A stretch of 64,000 bases of DNA, taken from positions 1,922,001 to 1,986,000 of the forward strand of contig NZ_CP054705.1 in assembly GCF_016495725.1 (NCBI RefSeq), written 5' to 3'. The notes under the pieces are model-generated. The model saw nothing but the letters and a program-made list of their open reading frames with translations, made no database searches and was not told the origin of the DNA. Source of the DNA: Salicibibacter cibarius. GTDB taxonomy: Bacteria > Bacillota > Bacilli > Bacillales > Marinococcaceae. Both the position numbers and the translations under genes were made by a program. Shown here piece after piece: positions 16,571 to 25,516 of this stretch (position 1 is its first letter; every line of letters begins with the position of its first letter).

Positions 16571-17980
16571 ATGGAATATCGTATAGAACGGGATTATTTG
16601 GGCGAAAAACAAGTGCCGAAAGAGGCATATTATGGAATCCAAACGGTACGTGCGCAAGAAAATTTTCCGATTACGGGTTATCCACCCCACAAATCATTAA
16701 TTCAAGCGTTTGGTTTCGTGAAAAAAGCCGCTGCAATGGCGAATAGAGACGTTGGCGGTTTGAACGAAACACTTGCAAGCGCGATTATCAAGGCAGCAGA
16801 AGAGGTCATCGCAGGCGATCTCAACGATGCATTTGTCGTGGATGCCATTCAGGGCGGTGCCGGTACCTCGTTTAACATGAATGCAAATGAAGTTATTGCA
16901 AATCGGGCGATTGAAATAATGGGATATGAAAAGGGAGACTATAACCGGTTAAGCCCTAACACGCACGTGAATATGGCGCAATCGACGAATGACGCCTTTC
17001 CGACAGCCATTCATATCGCGGCGTTGAAGCTTTCCGAGGGATTGCAAAATGTGCTTGAAGAAGTGATTGACACGCTGAAGAAGAAGGAAAAATCCTTCGA
17101 TGATGTGATCAAAATGGGGCGCACCCACCTGCAAGATGCTGTTCCGATTCGACTTGGCCAGGAAATGGGCGCTTATCGACGCATGCTGGAAAGGGACCTT
17201 CATAGAATTGAACGGGCAGTGGATAATTTAAATGTCGTCAATATGGGCGCAACAGCCGTCGGTACGGGGTTGAATGCCGAGCCCGAATACATTGAAACGG
17301 TGGCAAAATACTTGGCCGATTTGACGGGGCTCAAATTAAAAAGCGCCGAAGACCTTGTCGATGCTACGGCAAATACCGATGCATACACAGAACTTTCCGG
17401 CTCGTTAAAAGTGCTGGCGATCAACCTTTCCAAAATGTCCAATGATTTACGTTTGATGAGCTCGGGACCGCGGACAGGATTAAATGAAATCAATCTTCCG
17501 CCTCGCCAGCCGGGATCATCGATAATGCCCGGAAAAGTGAATCCGGTCATGTGCGAAGTCGTCAATCAAATATCTTTCCAAGTCATCGGGAATGACCACA
17601 CTATTAGCTTGGCCTCTGAATCCGGGCAATTGGAGATCAACGTGATGGGGCCTGTGCTCGTGTTTAACTTATTACAATCGTTATCCGTACTGGAAAACGG
17701 GTTGAATGTTTTCAGAAACCATGCCCTGGAAGGCATCACGGCCAATCGGGAAGAAGCGAAAGAAATGGTACATAAAAGCGTTGGGATTATTACAGCCATT
17801 AACCCCCACGTAGGTTATGAAGTCGCTTCCCGGGTAGCAAAAGAAGCGCTTGACTCCGGTCGCTCGGTGAAAGATATTTGTGTCGAGCGCGGAATATTAT
17901 CCGAGGAAGAACTGGAAGAGATTCTTGATCCCCAGGAGATGACCAATCCCGGAATCGCGGGAGCAAGATTTATGGAATAA
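16571..17980 (+). CDS. aspA: Aspartate ammonia-lyase
   Basis: This fumarase/aspartase superfamily enzyme deaminates aspartate to fumarate. The 469-residue protein carries the superfamily signature GSSIMPGKVNPV; NTHVNMAQSTNDAFPT and GRTHLQDAVPI form the other two substrate regions. Aspartase is favoured over fumarase by the overall similarity to AspA, such as the EYRIERDYLGEKQVP start. ATG 16571 has GGAGG 12 bp upstream. It lies 46 bp after rocF, so both may feed amino acid catabolism. Confidence 0.88.
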   Translation: MEYRIERDYLGEKQVPKEAYYGIQTVRAQENFPITGYPPHKSLIQAFGFVKKAAAMANRDVGGLNETLASAIIKAAEEVIAGDLNDAFVVDAIQGGAGTSFNMNANEVIANRAIEIMGYEKGDYNRLSPNTHVNMAQSTNDAFPTAIHIAALKLSEGLQNVLEEVIDTLKKKEKSFDDVIKMGRTHLQDAVPIRLGQEMGAYRRMLERDLHRIERAVDNLNVVNMGATAVGTGLNAEPEYIETVAKYLADLTGLKLKSAEDLVDATANTDAYTELSGSLKVLAINLSKMSNDLRLMSSGPRTGLNEINLPPRQPGSSIMPGKVNPVMCEVVNQISFQVIGNDHTISLASESGQLEINVMGPVLVFNLLQSLSVLENGLNVFRNHALEGITANREEAKEMVHKSVGIITAINPHVGYEVASRVAKEALDSGRSVKDICVERGILSEEELEEILDPQEMTNPGIAGARFME

Positions 17981-18031
17981 GGAAAAGTCTTTTTTCCGGC
18001 AATCCGTTTGGAAGTTTCACTATATAAATAC

Positions 18032-18071
18032 AAAATCCGCTGTGATCAATTTGTATCATGGCGGATTTTTT
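18032..18071 (+). terminator. aspA terminator
   Basis: AAAATCCGC pairs with GCGGATTTT across a 20-nt loop; T6 follows the stem. Confidence 0.75.
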
Positions 18072-18147
18072 GCGTTTTAAGAATGTTTGCCTTTGTTAAA
18101 GGGCTAAAGGATAAAAAAGACGTTGACTTTCGGATATTTTAAAGGTG

Positions 18148-18183
18148 TAAACCAACAGTTGACAGCTTTAAACCAACGGTTTA
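18148..18183 (+). promoter_or_regulatory. Two direct operator-like sites 21 bp apart
   Basis: TAAACCAACAGTT (18148-18160) and TAAACCAACGGTT (18169-18181) are nearly identical and exactly 21 bp apart. The second extends to a perfect palindrome TAAACC-AAC-GGTTTA (18169-18183). They lie about 50 bp before the XRE regulator gene. TTGACA (18159-18164) and TATACA (18205-18210) are nearby promoter-like boxes. Probable autoregulation by the downstream repressor is inferred. Confidence 0.55.
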
Positions 18184-18234
18184 TCGATTGTGGGTGCTTG
18201 ATGATATACACTAAAAGCATAAGGAGGTCGCGCA

Positions 18235-18795
18235 ATGAAAATAGGGGATCAGATTCAAAAGCTACGTGAAAAGGAAAATCTTTCCCGAGAAAAATTGGCT
18301 CAGCAGCTTTATATAACGCGACAGGCTGTTTACAAATGGGAGAATGATTTGGGGTATCCTGATATCCAAAATTTAATCCATTTAAGTGAGCTGTTTGAAA
18401 TCAGTTTGGATGAACTCATTAAAGGAGACCATAGCTTCCAGAAAAATATCAAAGTAAAAGGAGGCACAGGACTTTTTTCCAACCGACGCCTTTTATCTTC
18501 CCTCAACTACTTCAGTTTGTTCTTTGCTCCTGTGGTGTTCCCCATTATTACCATAATAGCGGGAACCGCTGAAATTAAAAAACATGGAAAAAGAGCATTG
18601 GTTTCTCAATTGATTCCTGCTCCTTTGTACGCGGTTATGATCCTATTTTTAAACCTTATCACGACTGAGCAAGGCTATTTGGTTTTTGAGATTAGCGGCA
18701 CCATTTTCGTTATGCTCACGCTTCTTGGTGTTGCCATCTGGAATGTTGTACAAGGGATCAAGGTTTTAAGGGGGCAAAGAAATGGAAACCAATGA
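18235..18795 (+). CDS. XRE-family transcriptional regulator with membrane domain
   Basis: Residues 1-62 form a Cro/CI helix-turn-helix domain (KLREKENLSREKLAQQLYIT, then RQAVYKWENDLGYPDI). Residues 85-180 hold three or four hydrophobic helices, so the DNA-binding domain is tethered to the membrane. ATG 18235 follows AAGGAGG. It overlaps the ABC ATPase gene by 14 bp, which suggests it regulates or senses for that transporter. The exact signal is unknown. Confidence 0.85.
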   Translation: MKIGDQIQKLREKENLSREKLAQQLYITRQAVYKWENDLGYPDIQNLIHLSELFEISLDELIKGDHSFQKNIKVKGGTGLFSNRRLLSSLNYFSLFFAPVVFPIITIIAGTAEIKKHGKRALVSQLIPAPLYAVMILFLNLITTEQGYLVFEISGTIFVMLTLLGVAIWNVVQGIKVLRGQRNGNQ

Positions 18796-19711
18796 ACCGG
18801 TGATGCAAGTAAAAAACGTTAGTAAGGTTTTAGGTGAAAAGAGGGCCGTTAACAACGTCAATTTTGATCTATATCCTGGTGAAGTATTCGGTTTATTAGG
18901 GCCGAATGGGGCAGGCAAAACGACCGCCATCCGTATGATGGTGGGCTTAATTTCGATGACAGAAGGCCAGGTATTGATAAAGGGGGCAAGCATTGACAAA
19001 GATTTTGAAGAAGCGATATCTCATGTAGGTGCCATTGTCGAAAACCCTGAAATGTATGATTATTTAACGGGGCATCAAAACCTGCTTCATTATGCACGTA
19101 TGGCTGGAGATGTCTCAGAAAAACGCATGTACGAAATCATCGAATTGGTTGGACTGGAAAATACGATTGATAACAAAGTAAAAACCTATTCGCTGGGCAT
19201 GCGTCAGCGTTTAGGATTAGCACAAGCCCTGGTCCATTCCCCAGCCCTGCTTATTTTGGATGAACCAACCAATGGTTTGGATCCGGAAGGCATACGTGAA
19301 TTCCGTCAGCATTTAAAAAAATTAACACAAGAAGAAGGGATGGCTGTTCTTGTATCCAGTCATTTGCTCGCCGAAATGGAATTGATGTGTGATCGTGTTG
19401 GCATTATTCACCATGGAAAATTGCTCACCGTTCAATCTATCCATGATTTTGGAGAACCAGAAAAAGATTTAGTCGTATCAATGACAGTCGATCGTGTTGA
19501 TATAGCTGATCAGGCTTTTAAACATACGTTTCCAAAACATTCCTGCGAAGTACAGGAGAAAACGATTGACGTCCGTATAGACGACGAGCAAATTCCACAA
19601 GTCATCAAATGTTTTGTAGAAAATGACGTAAACATATATCGTGTGAGAACAAAGGCAAAGACACTAGAGGATACTTTTCTCGAATGGACAGGAGGTCAGC
19701 AAATTGTCTGA
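18782..19711 (+). CDS. ABC transporter ATP-binding protein
   Basis: The product has 309 residues: Walker A GPNGAGKTT, signature YSLGMRQRLGLA (a variant of LSGGQ), Walker B LLILDEPTNGLDP and switch histidine SSHLL. The C-terminal 90 residues are the extra domain of the bacitracin/lantibiotic-type (BcrA, DrrA) ATPases. It energises the permease encoded next, with which it overlaps by 8 bp. Likely export or self-protection from a peptide or drug; substrate not identifiable. Confidence 0.9.
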   Translation: METNEPVMQVKNVSKVLGEKRAVNNVNFDLYPGEVFGLLGPNGAGKTTAIRMMVGLISMTEGQVLIKGASIDKDFEEAISHVGAIVENPEMYDYLTGHQNLLHYARMAGDVSEKRMYEIIELVGLENTIDNKVKTYSLGMRQRLGLAQALVHSPALLILDEPTNGLDPEGIREFRQHLKKLTQEEGMAVLVSSHLLAEMELMCDRVGIIHHGKLLTVQSIHDFGEPEKDLVVSMTVDRVDIADQAFKHTFPKHSCEVQEKTIDVRIDDEQIPQVIKCFVENDVNIYRVRTKAKTLEDTFLEWTGGQQIV

Positions 19712-20495
19712 AGTATTCGCTTGCATTAAAAACGAAAACATGAAAATATATCGGCGTGTCGGTCCGCGAATAATGATAGGAATAATCATTGCTGCTGTGT
19801 GTATCCTTGCACTCATCCAAAATTATTCGCCTACACCTCCTGCATCGATGTGGAATTTTGCTTACGACAATATAGAAGTTTTCGTAGCCTTCATCATCAT
19901 GTTTGCGGTGATTATCGCCGCCGGGAGTATTTCGGGCGAATTTTCGAAAGGCACCATTAAACTTTTACTCATCCGTCCTATCAATCGATCAAAAATATTA
20001 TTGTCGAAGTATGTTGCATCCCTTATGTTTTCATTCATTATGCTCGTCCTTTCCATTACACTTTCACTTGTCGTTGGAGGCATGTTTTTCGGATTTGAGG
20101 CGCCATCGCAGGCGAATGTTACAACCATGGATGGCAGTACAGTGGAAAATGTTTTGCCACATTTCACAAGTTCTATTGCTTTTGTGAGTGTTGATATACT
20201 CATGATGGTCACCATTGGCTTCATGATTTCAACTATTTTTCATAATAGTGCGTTGGCAATTGGGGTCACAATCTTTTTAAGATTCGCCGGCCCTAATATT
20301 GTTTTGGCCCTTCAACAATATGATTGGGCAAAATATATCTTGTTTGCCAATTTGAATTTACGTCAGCATATCGGGGGTGTGCCATACCTCGAAGGATTAA
20401 CAATGACATTCTCGGTGATTACGCTAATTGTTTACTTTTTTATTTTCATCATTTTAACTTGGTGGATTTTTAATAAGAAAGATGTGGCAACTTAA
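19704..20495 (+). CDS. ABC-2 type permease
   Basis: This 263-residue protein has six hydrophobic helices and the ABC-2 layout; EFSKGTIKLLLIRPINRSKI after helix 2 is typical of the BcrB/YtrC-like coupling region. It starts at TTG 19704 with AGGAGG upstream. Third gene of the regulator-ATPase-permease operon. Substrate unknown. Confidence 0.85.
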   Translation: MSEVFACIKNENMKIYRRVGPRIMIGIIIAAVCILALIQNYSPTPPASMWNFAYDNIEVFVAFIIMFAVIIAAGSISGEFSKGTIKLLLIRPINRSKILLSKYVASLMFSFIMLVLSITLSLVVGGMFFGFEAPSQANVTTMDGSTVENVLPHFTSSIAFVSVDILMMVTIGFMISTIFHNSALAIGVTIFLRFAGPNIVLALQQYDWAKYILFANLNLRQHIGGVPYLEGLTMTFSVITLIVYFFIFIILTWWIFNKKDVAT

Positions 20496-20541
20496 AGGAT
20501 GGCTGTGGTATAAGAGAGGCATGGTGAACGGAAATATAGGC

Positions 20542-20566
20542 GGGGCTGTCCGAAAAGGGCAGCCCC
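20542..20566 (+). terminator. G/C hairpin between convergent genes
   Basis: GGGGCTGTCC pairs with GGGCAGCCCC (one mismatch) around GAAAA. There is no clear T run on either strand, so terminator function for the ABC operon or rocD is only likely. Confidence 0.5.
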
Positions 20567-20571
20567 CATCC

Positions 20572-21762
20572 TTATGAAAAAACGCTTTCGAGACGCTCAA
20601 ACGCCCAATCCAAATCTTCTTGAGAAATCGTAAGCGGGGGCGCAAGTCTGAGAACATTTTCATGGGTTTCTTTGCACAACAATCCAATTTTCATTAACTC
20701 CTCACAATAAGGGCGTGCCTGTTCGTGGAGCTCAATGCCGATGAAAAACCCTTTGCCACGGACTTCTTTAATAGCGGGATGGTTAATGGTTTGACAACGT
20801 TCCAAGAAAGGGCCTCCAAGTTTTTCAGCCCGAACCGGCAAGTTTTCGTTAACAATGACATCAAGGGCGGCTCTTCCGACCGCACATGCCAATGGGTTGC
20901 CCCCGAACGTTGACCCGTGGGACCCGGGTTCAAATAAACCGAGAATGTTTGCGTTGGCAGCGATCGCTGAGATCGGCACCACCCCTCCGCCCAGTGCTTT
21001 GCCTAGAATAAACATGTCGGGCGTCACGTCTTCGTGGTCACAGGCGAACATGCGCCCGGTCCTTCCAAGTCCGCACTGAATTTCATCGGCAATCATCAGG
21101 ACATTCATTTCGTCGCAAAGCGTGCGAACATCGCGCACATAGCCGTCCGGAGGAATGCGGATGCCTGCTTCACCTTGGATCGGTTCAAACAAAAATGCGG
21201 CTGTGTTGGGCGTGATCGCGTTTCTTAACGCTTGGATATCACCGTAAGGAACGATGGTAATGCCCGGAAGCAACGGACCGAAGTCCGCTTGATACTCATG
21301 GTTGGATGACAAGGAAACAGGCGCAAGAGTCCGTCCGTGAAAATTCTCCGTGCAAACGATGATTTCCGCTTTATTTTCCGGGATGTTTTTTACACGATAC
21401 CCCCAGCGTCTTGTTGCCTTTAGTGCTGTTTCCACCGCTTCGGCGCCGGTATTCATCGGCAATATTTTTTCCATGCCGGTTATTTCGGACAGTTTTTTAT
21501 AAAAAGGCCCGATTTGGTCGTTGTGAAAGGCCCGTGATGTAAGGGTTATGCGTTCAGCCTGTTGATGCAATGCTTCGATGATGGCCGGGTGTCGGTGCCC
21601 TTGGTTTAGCGCAGAATAGGCGGCCAACATGTCCAAGTAACGATAGCCGTCCGTGTCTTCCACCCAAGACCCTTCGCCCTTGGCAATGACGACAGGTAAC
21701 GGGGAATAGTTGTTGGCGCCGTAATCGTCGTGCCAATCCATTAGCGTTTCGGTTGTGCTCAC
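20572..21762 (-). CDS. rocD: Ornithine aminotransferase
   Basis: This PLP enzyme transfers the delta-amino group of ornithine to 2-oxoglutarate, giving glutamate semialdehyde. The 396-residue length is normal. [20 protein letters not shown] (PLP phosphate site), [11 protein letters not shown] and the lysine in LGKALGGG are class III aminotransferase landmarks. The start is GTG 21762 with AAGGAGAG upstream. Together with rocF it provides arginine degradation; rocABC genes are not in the window. Confidence 0.92.
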   Translation of the reverse strand: MSTTETLMDWHDDYGANNYSPLPVVIAKGEGSWVEDTDGYRYLDMLAAYSALNQGHRHPAIIEALHQQAERITLTSRAFHNDQIGPFYKKLSEITGMEKILPMNTGAEAVETALKATRRWGYRVKNIPENKAEIIVCTENFHGRTLAPVSLSSNHEYQADFGPLLPGITIVPYGDIQALRNAITPNTAAFLFEPIQGEAGIRIPPDGYVRDVRTLCDEMNVLMIADEIQCGLGRTGRMFACDHEDVTPDMFILGKALGGGVVPISAIAANANILGLFEPGSHGSTFGGNPLACAVGRAALDVIVNENLPVRAEKLGGPFLERCQTINHPAIKEVRGKGFFIGIELHEQARPYCEELMKIGLLCKETHENVLRLAPPLTISQEDLDWAFERLESVFS

Positions 21763-21870
21763 TGAGCAATCTCTCCTTTTTGTTGCGCCTTGCTTCTTAA
21801 TCTTCTACAATTCTTTCAGAAGGGGAAAGAGATTTCAAGTGTCATATGGAATGATTTAGGAGGAATGGTT

Positions 21871-22509
21871 GTGTGGTCATCAGGCCTTTATGTCATATCT
21901 GCCGAGAATTTACATCCGCACCGCTCGTTGTTGTCGGTCATGGAAGCTGCCTTAAAAGGGGGCGCAACCGCGATACAACTGCGGGATAAAGGAAGCGATA
22001 AAAAAGGGTTGATTGAGAAAGGACGAGCGTTACAGCAATTGGCGTGCCGTTACCGCGTTCCTTTTATTATGAACGATCATTTGGATGTTGCGTTAGCGAT
22101 TGACGCCGATGGTGTCCATGTTGGCCAAGGTGATTTTCCGCTTATGGAAGCACGAAAGGTGTTGGGGAAAGACAAGATCATCGGCATATCCACGCACACG
22201 AAAGAAGAAGCGATCGAAGCGGAGCAACAAGGTGCCGATTACATTGGGGTCGGACCGGTTTTTGCTACAAGTTCCAAAGACGATACGGAAAAAGAAATCG
22301 GAGTGGGCGGATTAAAGGGGATTATCGGTCACGTATCGATCCCTACCGTGGCCATCGGCGGCGTTAAATTGAGCAACGCCGAAAAAGTGGCTGCTACAGG
22401 TGTAAGCGGACTGGCGGTCATTAGTGAAGTCGTAACGAGCGATCATATTGAGGACACATGCAGGAGATTCACGAAAATATTGACGGAGACGAGGGAGAAA
22501 GATGTTTAA
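21871..22509 (+). CDS. thiE: Thiamine phosphate synthase
   Basis: It joins the pyrimidine and thiazole precursors of thiamine. TIM-barrel signatures seen: QLRDK, NDHLDVALAIDADGVHVGQ, GISTHT, YIGVGPVFATSSK and IPTVAIGGV. I prefer GTG 21871 because TTAGGAGGA sits 8 bp upstream; ATG 21865 is too close to it. The regulator TenI is a related fold, but the intact catalytic loops favour ThiE. No other thi genes or TPP riboswitch are adjacent. Confidence 0.85.
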   Translation: MWSSGLYVISAENLHPHRSLLSVMEAALKGGATAIQLRDKGSDKKGLIEKGRALQQLACRYRVPFIMNDHLDVALAIDADGVHVGQGDFPLMEARKVLGKDKIIGISTHTKEEAIEAEQQGADYIGVGPVFATSSKDDTEKEIGVGGLKGIIGHVSIPTVAIGGVKLSNAEKVAATGVSGLAVISEVVTSDHIEDTCRRFTKILTETREKDV

Positions 22510-23080
22510 GAGCGGTAACGCATGGATGATCATTATTCCTGGGTTTTTGATGATTTCCCTTTTTATTGGCGGTTGGCTTTATGTTACCGAAGAGGATACG
22601 ATCCAGCACGAGGATCTCCGGGACTATGCGCAAATCAATGCCAATATGGATGACGGAGCCCTCAGTGCCGGTTGGAATTGGACGACCTTACCGGAAGGCG
22701 AATTGCTAGGCGAAGACTATATCGGCATTATCGCCTACGAGGATGGTGAAATTTTTTCGGGTGATGAATTTGATCAGCAGCAACTGGAACTCAGGCAAGA
22801 TGGAGATGTCATTTATGAAGATGAAGGCACGGTTGTCGAGGAAGGCTTGATTTTTGAATTCCCGAACCGGATGGAGGAAAATGACATTTACGGATATGAA
22901 GGCGCGGTATCCGCGCAGTTGCCGGATGGTGTCGACGAGGTTGAGGTTTATTACTTGCATACGTGGATAAATCATGCAGGTCAGGGCGGAGAGGACCCAT
23001 CTTTTAGCGACCCGCCATTCCCGGGAATGGATGACCACGACAATTTCTGGTGGGTCATTAGCGAAACGGTGAGTGAATGA
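22502..23080 (+). CDS. Hypothetical membrane-anchored acidic protein
   Basis: This 192-residue protein has one hydrophobic segment at residues 8-27 (signal anchor) and a strongly acidic outer domain of about 165 residues that looks beta-rich. No family recognised. The start overlaps the end of thiE by 8 bp, so it is probably translated from the same mRNA, but no functional link to thiamine is evident. Confidence 0.65.
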   Translation: MFKSGNAWMIIIPGFLMISLFIGGWLYVTEEDTIQHEDLRDYAQINANMDDGALSAGWNWTTLPEGELLGEDYIGIIAYEDGEIFSGDEFDQQQLELRQDGDVIYEDEGTVVEEGLIFEFPNRMEENDIYGYEGAVSAQLPDGVDEVEVYYLHTWINHAGQGGEDPSFSDPPFPGMDDHDNFWWVISETVSE

Positions 23081-23117
23081 CAAAAACCGGGACGGGGATA
23101 AAAGTGTTCATCCCGTT

Positions 23118-23188
23118 TATCAGCTGAAAACGCCTCGATATCAGCCAAATTCTGCAATATATCAGCCAAAACAAAAGGTTTATCAGCC
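23118..23188 (+). repeat. Four TATCAGC direct repeats with exact 21-bp period
   Basis: TATCAGC begins at 23118, 23139, 23160 and 23181, spaced exactly 21 bp each time; three of the four continue as TATCAGCCA. The bases between are not conserved. It lies between the acidic membrane protein gene and tRNA-Gln. Read on the minus strand the unit would encode a heptad (ADxxxxL type), but there is no support for translation. Confidence 0.85.
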
Positions 23189-23250
23189 ATTTCCTACTTA
23201 AATTCATAAAAACGCCCGCATAGGTCTCCACGCGAGCATTTTCTATGTAT

Positions 23251-23325
23251 TGGTTGGGATGGCAGGATTCGAACCTACGCATCATGGAGTCAAAGTCCAT
23301 TGCCTTACCGCTTGGCTACATCCCA
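23251..23325 (-). tRNA. tRNA-Gln (TTG)
   Basis: This 75-nt cloverleaf on the minus strand has acceptor TGGGATG / CATCCCA, anticodon stem ATGGA / TCCAT with loop CTTTGAC, T-arm GTAGGTTCGAATCCTGC and encoded CCA. U1-A72 is typical of glutamine tRNAs. Confidence 0.93.
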
Positions 23326-23338
23326 TTCTACACACAGT

Positions 23339-23344
23339 ATTATA
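23339..23344 (-). promoter_or_regulatory. -10 box of tRNA-Gln
   Basis: A perfect TATAAT on the minus strand places the transcription start about 7 bp before the tRNA. A good -35 is not evident in the A/T-rich region, which is shared with the comG upstream region on the other strand. Confidence 0.6.
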
Positions 23345-23350
23345 GGCAGC

Positions 23351-23417
23351 AAAAAAAAGTTTATACTTTTTTTGCGAAAAAAGAAGGAAAAAAATTTTTG
23401 TTGTCGAATAGTATTAT
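23351..23417 (+). promoter_or_regulatory. A/T-rich comG upstream region with possible -10
   Basis: TATTAT at 23412-23417 could be the -10 of the comG operon. The region before it has A-tracts and T-tracts (AAAAGTTTATACTTTT, then GAAAAAAATTTTTG). These resemble ComK AT-boxes (AAAA-N5-TTTT) in composition, but no canonical box pair was found. Confidence 0.35.
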
Positions 23418-23458
23418 TGTGAGAGAGCCCCCTTGACGAAAATCAGGGAGGTGTTTGA

Positions 23459-24463
23459 TTGACGACTACGCAAGGAGAATGTACAAAACTCTTCCGCTTT
23501 GCCTACGAAAGTCACGCAACAGATATTCATTTTCACCCCTACCCCGCCCATACCGCAATTCTGTTCCGGACGGAAGGCGATTTAAAGGAAACCCGCCGCG
23601 TTCCCCGCATAGATGCGGATAAAATGGTGGCGCACCTGAAATTTCAATCCGGAATGGATATCGGTGAACGACGTCTTCCCCAAAACGGTTCCCTCATAAT
23701 GGAACAGATCGGGCGATTGTCCGTACGCCTGTCAATCGTACCGATTGGAGAAGGGGAGCGCCTCGTCGCCCGTCTCCTGCCTGCCAATGAAGATCTTGCA
23801 CTGGCGCAACTCCCGCTGTTGGAAACGACTGCCCGGGACCTGCACGCGTTGGCTGAACGCGAGCATGGGTTGATTATTTTTACCGGCCCTACAGGTTCGG
23901 GAAAAACCACGACTTTGTATGCCCTCCTTCAGGAGATTTCCAAGCAAACAAATCGCCACGTCATTTCCGTGGAAGACCCGATTGAAAAACCGCGGAGAGA
24001 ATTTACACAAATGCAGGTGAATGAACAAGCCGGCCTTTATTATGCAGATGCATTAAAAGCAGCGCTTCGCCATGACCCGGATGTATTAATGATCGGTGAA
24101 ATCAGGGATGAACAAACAGCAAAGATAGCAGTGCGTGCGGCGATGACCGGGCACCTCGTGCTGACAACATTACACACGCGCAACACGAGCGGCGCGCTTG
24201 TGCGATTATTGGAGTTTGGTGTGCCGGCGAATTATTTATATGAAAGCATAGCCGCCGTCGTTGCCCAACGCCTTGTGCATGATGAGCATGATCACCGAAA
24301 GGCGATCTTCGGCTTTTTGGCAAATGAACCGTTGCAATCGCTACTCGATGATTGCGTGCAAAACATCCCTCTTTCCTACGATGATGGTCTGGAGAACCAA
24401 CGCATGGAAGGGGTCGCGCTCGGCTATTTACCAAAGGAAGCGAGGCGCCTTAATCATGCTTAA
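23459..24463 (+). CDS. comGA: Competence pseudopilus assembly ATPase ComGA
   Basis: This 334-residue GspE/PilB-type secretion ATPase powers assembly of the DNA-uptake pseudopilus at the membrane. Walker A GPTGSGKTTTLY, Asp box ISVEDPIE, Walker B VLMIGEIRD and His box LTTLHTRN are all present. The start is TTG 23459, 6 bp after GGGAGGTG. First gene of the comG operon, overlapping comGB by 8 bp. Confidence 0.93.
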   Translation: MTTTQGECTKLFRFAYESHATDIHFHPYPAHTAILFRTEGDLKETRRVPRIDADKMVAHLKFQSGMDIGERRLPQNGSLIMEQIGRLSVRLSIVPIGEGERLVARLLPANEDLALAQLPLLETTARDLHALAEREHGLIIFTGPTGSGKTTTLYALLQEISKQTNRHVISVEDPIEKPRREFTQMQVNEQAGLYYADALKAALRHDPDVLMIGEIRDEQTAKIAVRAAMTGHLVLTTLHTRNTSGALVRLLEFGVPANYLYESIAAVVAQRLVHDEHDHRKAIFGFLANEPLQSLLDDCVQNIPLSYDDGLENQRMEGVALGYLPKEARRLNHA

Positions 24464-25499
24464 ACGTAAAGATAAATGGAAAGCGATTAATAAAGCCCGT
24501 TTTTTCCTAAACGTAGGACGCTTGTTGCAAAGGGGGTACACGTTAAATCACGGAGCGAAACTGATGATGCATGGAGAGCATCCGGAAGCGAGAACCACGA
24601 TTTCCTCATGGGTTGCAGCGTTGCAAGAAGGGCGGCCGTGGGTAGAGTCGTTAGATCACCTCAACATCCCCTCGGACATCCGTGCCTACTTGTACTTTTC
24701 CGAACGCTACGGCAAGTTATCCCAAGGTTTTTACTACGCGGGCCGCATGCTTCGGCAAAGAGAGCGCTTTAAAGATAAGGCGCGCACCCTCGCACGCTAT
24801 CCGATTCTTCTTATCTGGATCATCGCCACGCTTTTCCTCTTTATGACATTGTTTGTTTTTCCCCAATTCGAAGAATTATTCATGACGATGGACATCGATT
24901 ACCCGGCGATCACAACGTTTGCTTTTACCGTTTTCCGAGGGATGCCATATGTTTTCGCCATGCTGATCATTCTAGCGTTTGTATTCTATGTTTATTATCA
25001 ACGGAGGTTTAAAAAACTAAAAGCTTTTCAACAAATGAACAGAATTAGGCAAATTCCCGGTGTCAAGTCTTGGCTTAACTTATATATTACGTACACGGTC
25101 AGCTTGCAAATGAGCCAGCTTTTAAAAGGTGGGTTAAGTGTGCATGATGCATTGCAAGTGTTTATCAAACAGACGCAAATGCCGTTTTTGCAAGCGGAAG
25201 GAGAGCGTCTACAAGCAGAATTAAACGAAGGGAAAAATTTACACCTAGCGATCGAAAGCGCTTCTTACTATCAAAAAGAATTCGCTGATGTCATCCGTCA
25301 TGGACAAGCGGCAGGGCAATTGGCCGAGGATCTCGTCCATTACAGCGAGATGCTTTGGGAAGAGCTTAACGAACGCACGAAAAAAACGACGGTCATGATT
25401 CAGCCGGTTTTGTTTCTTGCTATCGGCGGGTTTATGCTATTGCTGTTTTTGTCCATTTTCGTACCGATTTTTCAGTTAATTTCTTCATTGGATGGATAA
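24456..25499 (+). CDS. comGB: Competence pseudopilus membrane protein ComGB
   Basis: This 347-residue GspF/PilC-type polytopic protein has three main hydrophobic helices (about residues 112-140, 160-185 and 318-345) and two similar cytoplasmic GspF domains (VGRLLQRGYTL and MSQLLKGGLSV open the two). It forms the platform for pilin assembly. ATG 24456 overlaps the end of comGA. Confidence 0.9.
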   Translation: MLKRKDKWKAINKARFFLNVGRLLQRGYTLNHGAKLMMHGEHPEARTTISSWVAALQEGRPWVESLDHLNIPSDIRAYLYFSERYGKLSQGFYYAGRMLRQRERFKDKARTLARYPILLIWIIATLFLFMTLFVFPQFEELFMTMDIDYPAITTFAFTVFRGMPYVFAMLIILAFVFYVYYQRRFKKLKAFQQMNRIRQIPGVKSWLNLYITYTVSLQMSQLLKGGLSVHDALQVFIKQTQMPFLQAEGERLQAELNEGKNLHLAIESASYYQKEFADVIRHGQAAGQLAEDLVHYSEMLWEELNERTKKTTVMIQPVLFLAIGGFMLLLFLSIFVPIFQLISSLDG

Positions 25500-25516
25500 C
25501 AAAGGAGTGTAAAACA

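Noticed and set aside
21763-21870. TPP riboswitch before thiE
   Set aside because: The 108-bp gap is too short and lacks the conserved CTGAGA and ACCTGATCTGG elements.
23351-23417. Canonical ComK box pair upstream of comGA
   Set aside because: A- and T-tracts are present but no AAAA-N5-TTTT pair with proper spacing; kept only as a low-confidence region.
23245-23436. Plus-strand frame starting in tRNA-Gln
   Set aside because: It reads through the tRNA on the other strand; such frames are a known artefact.
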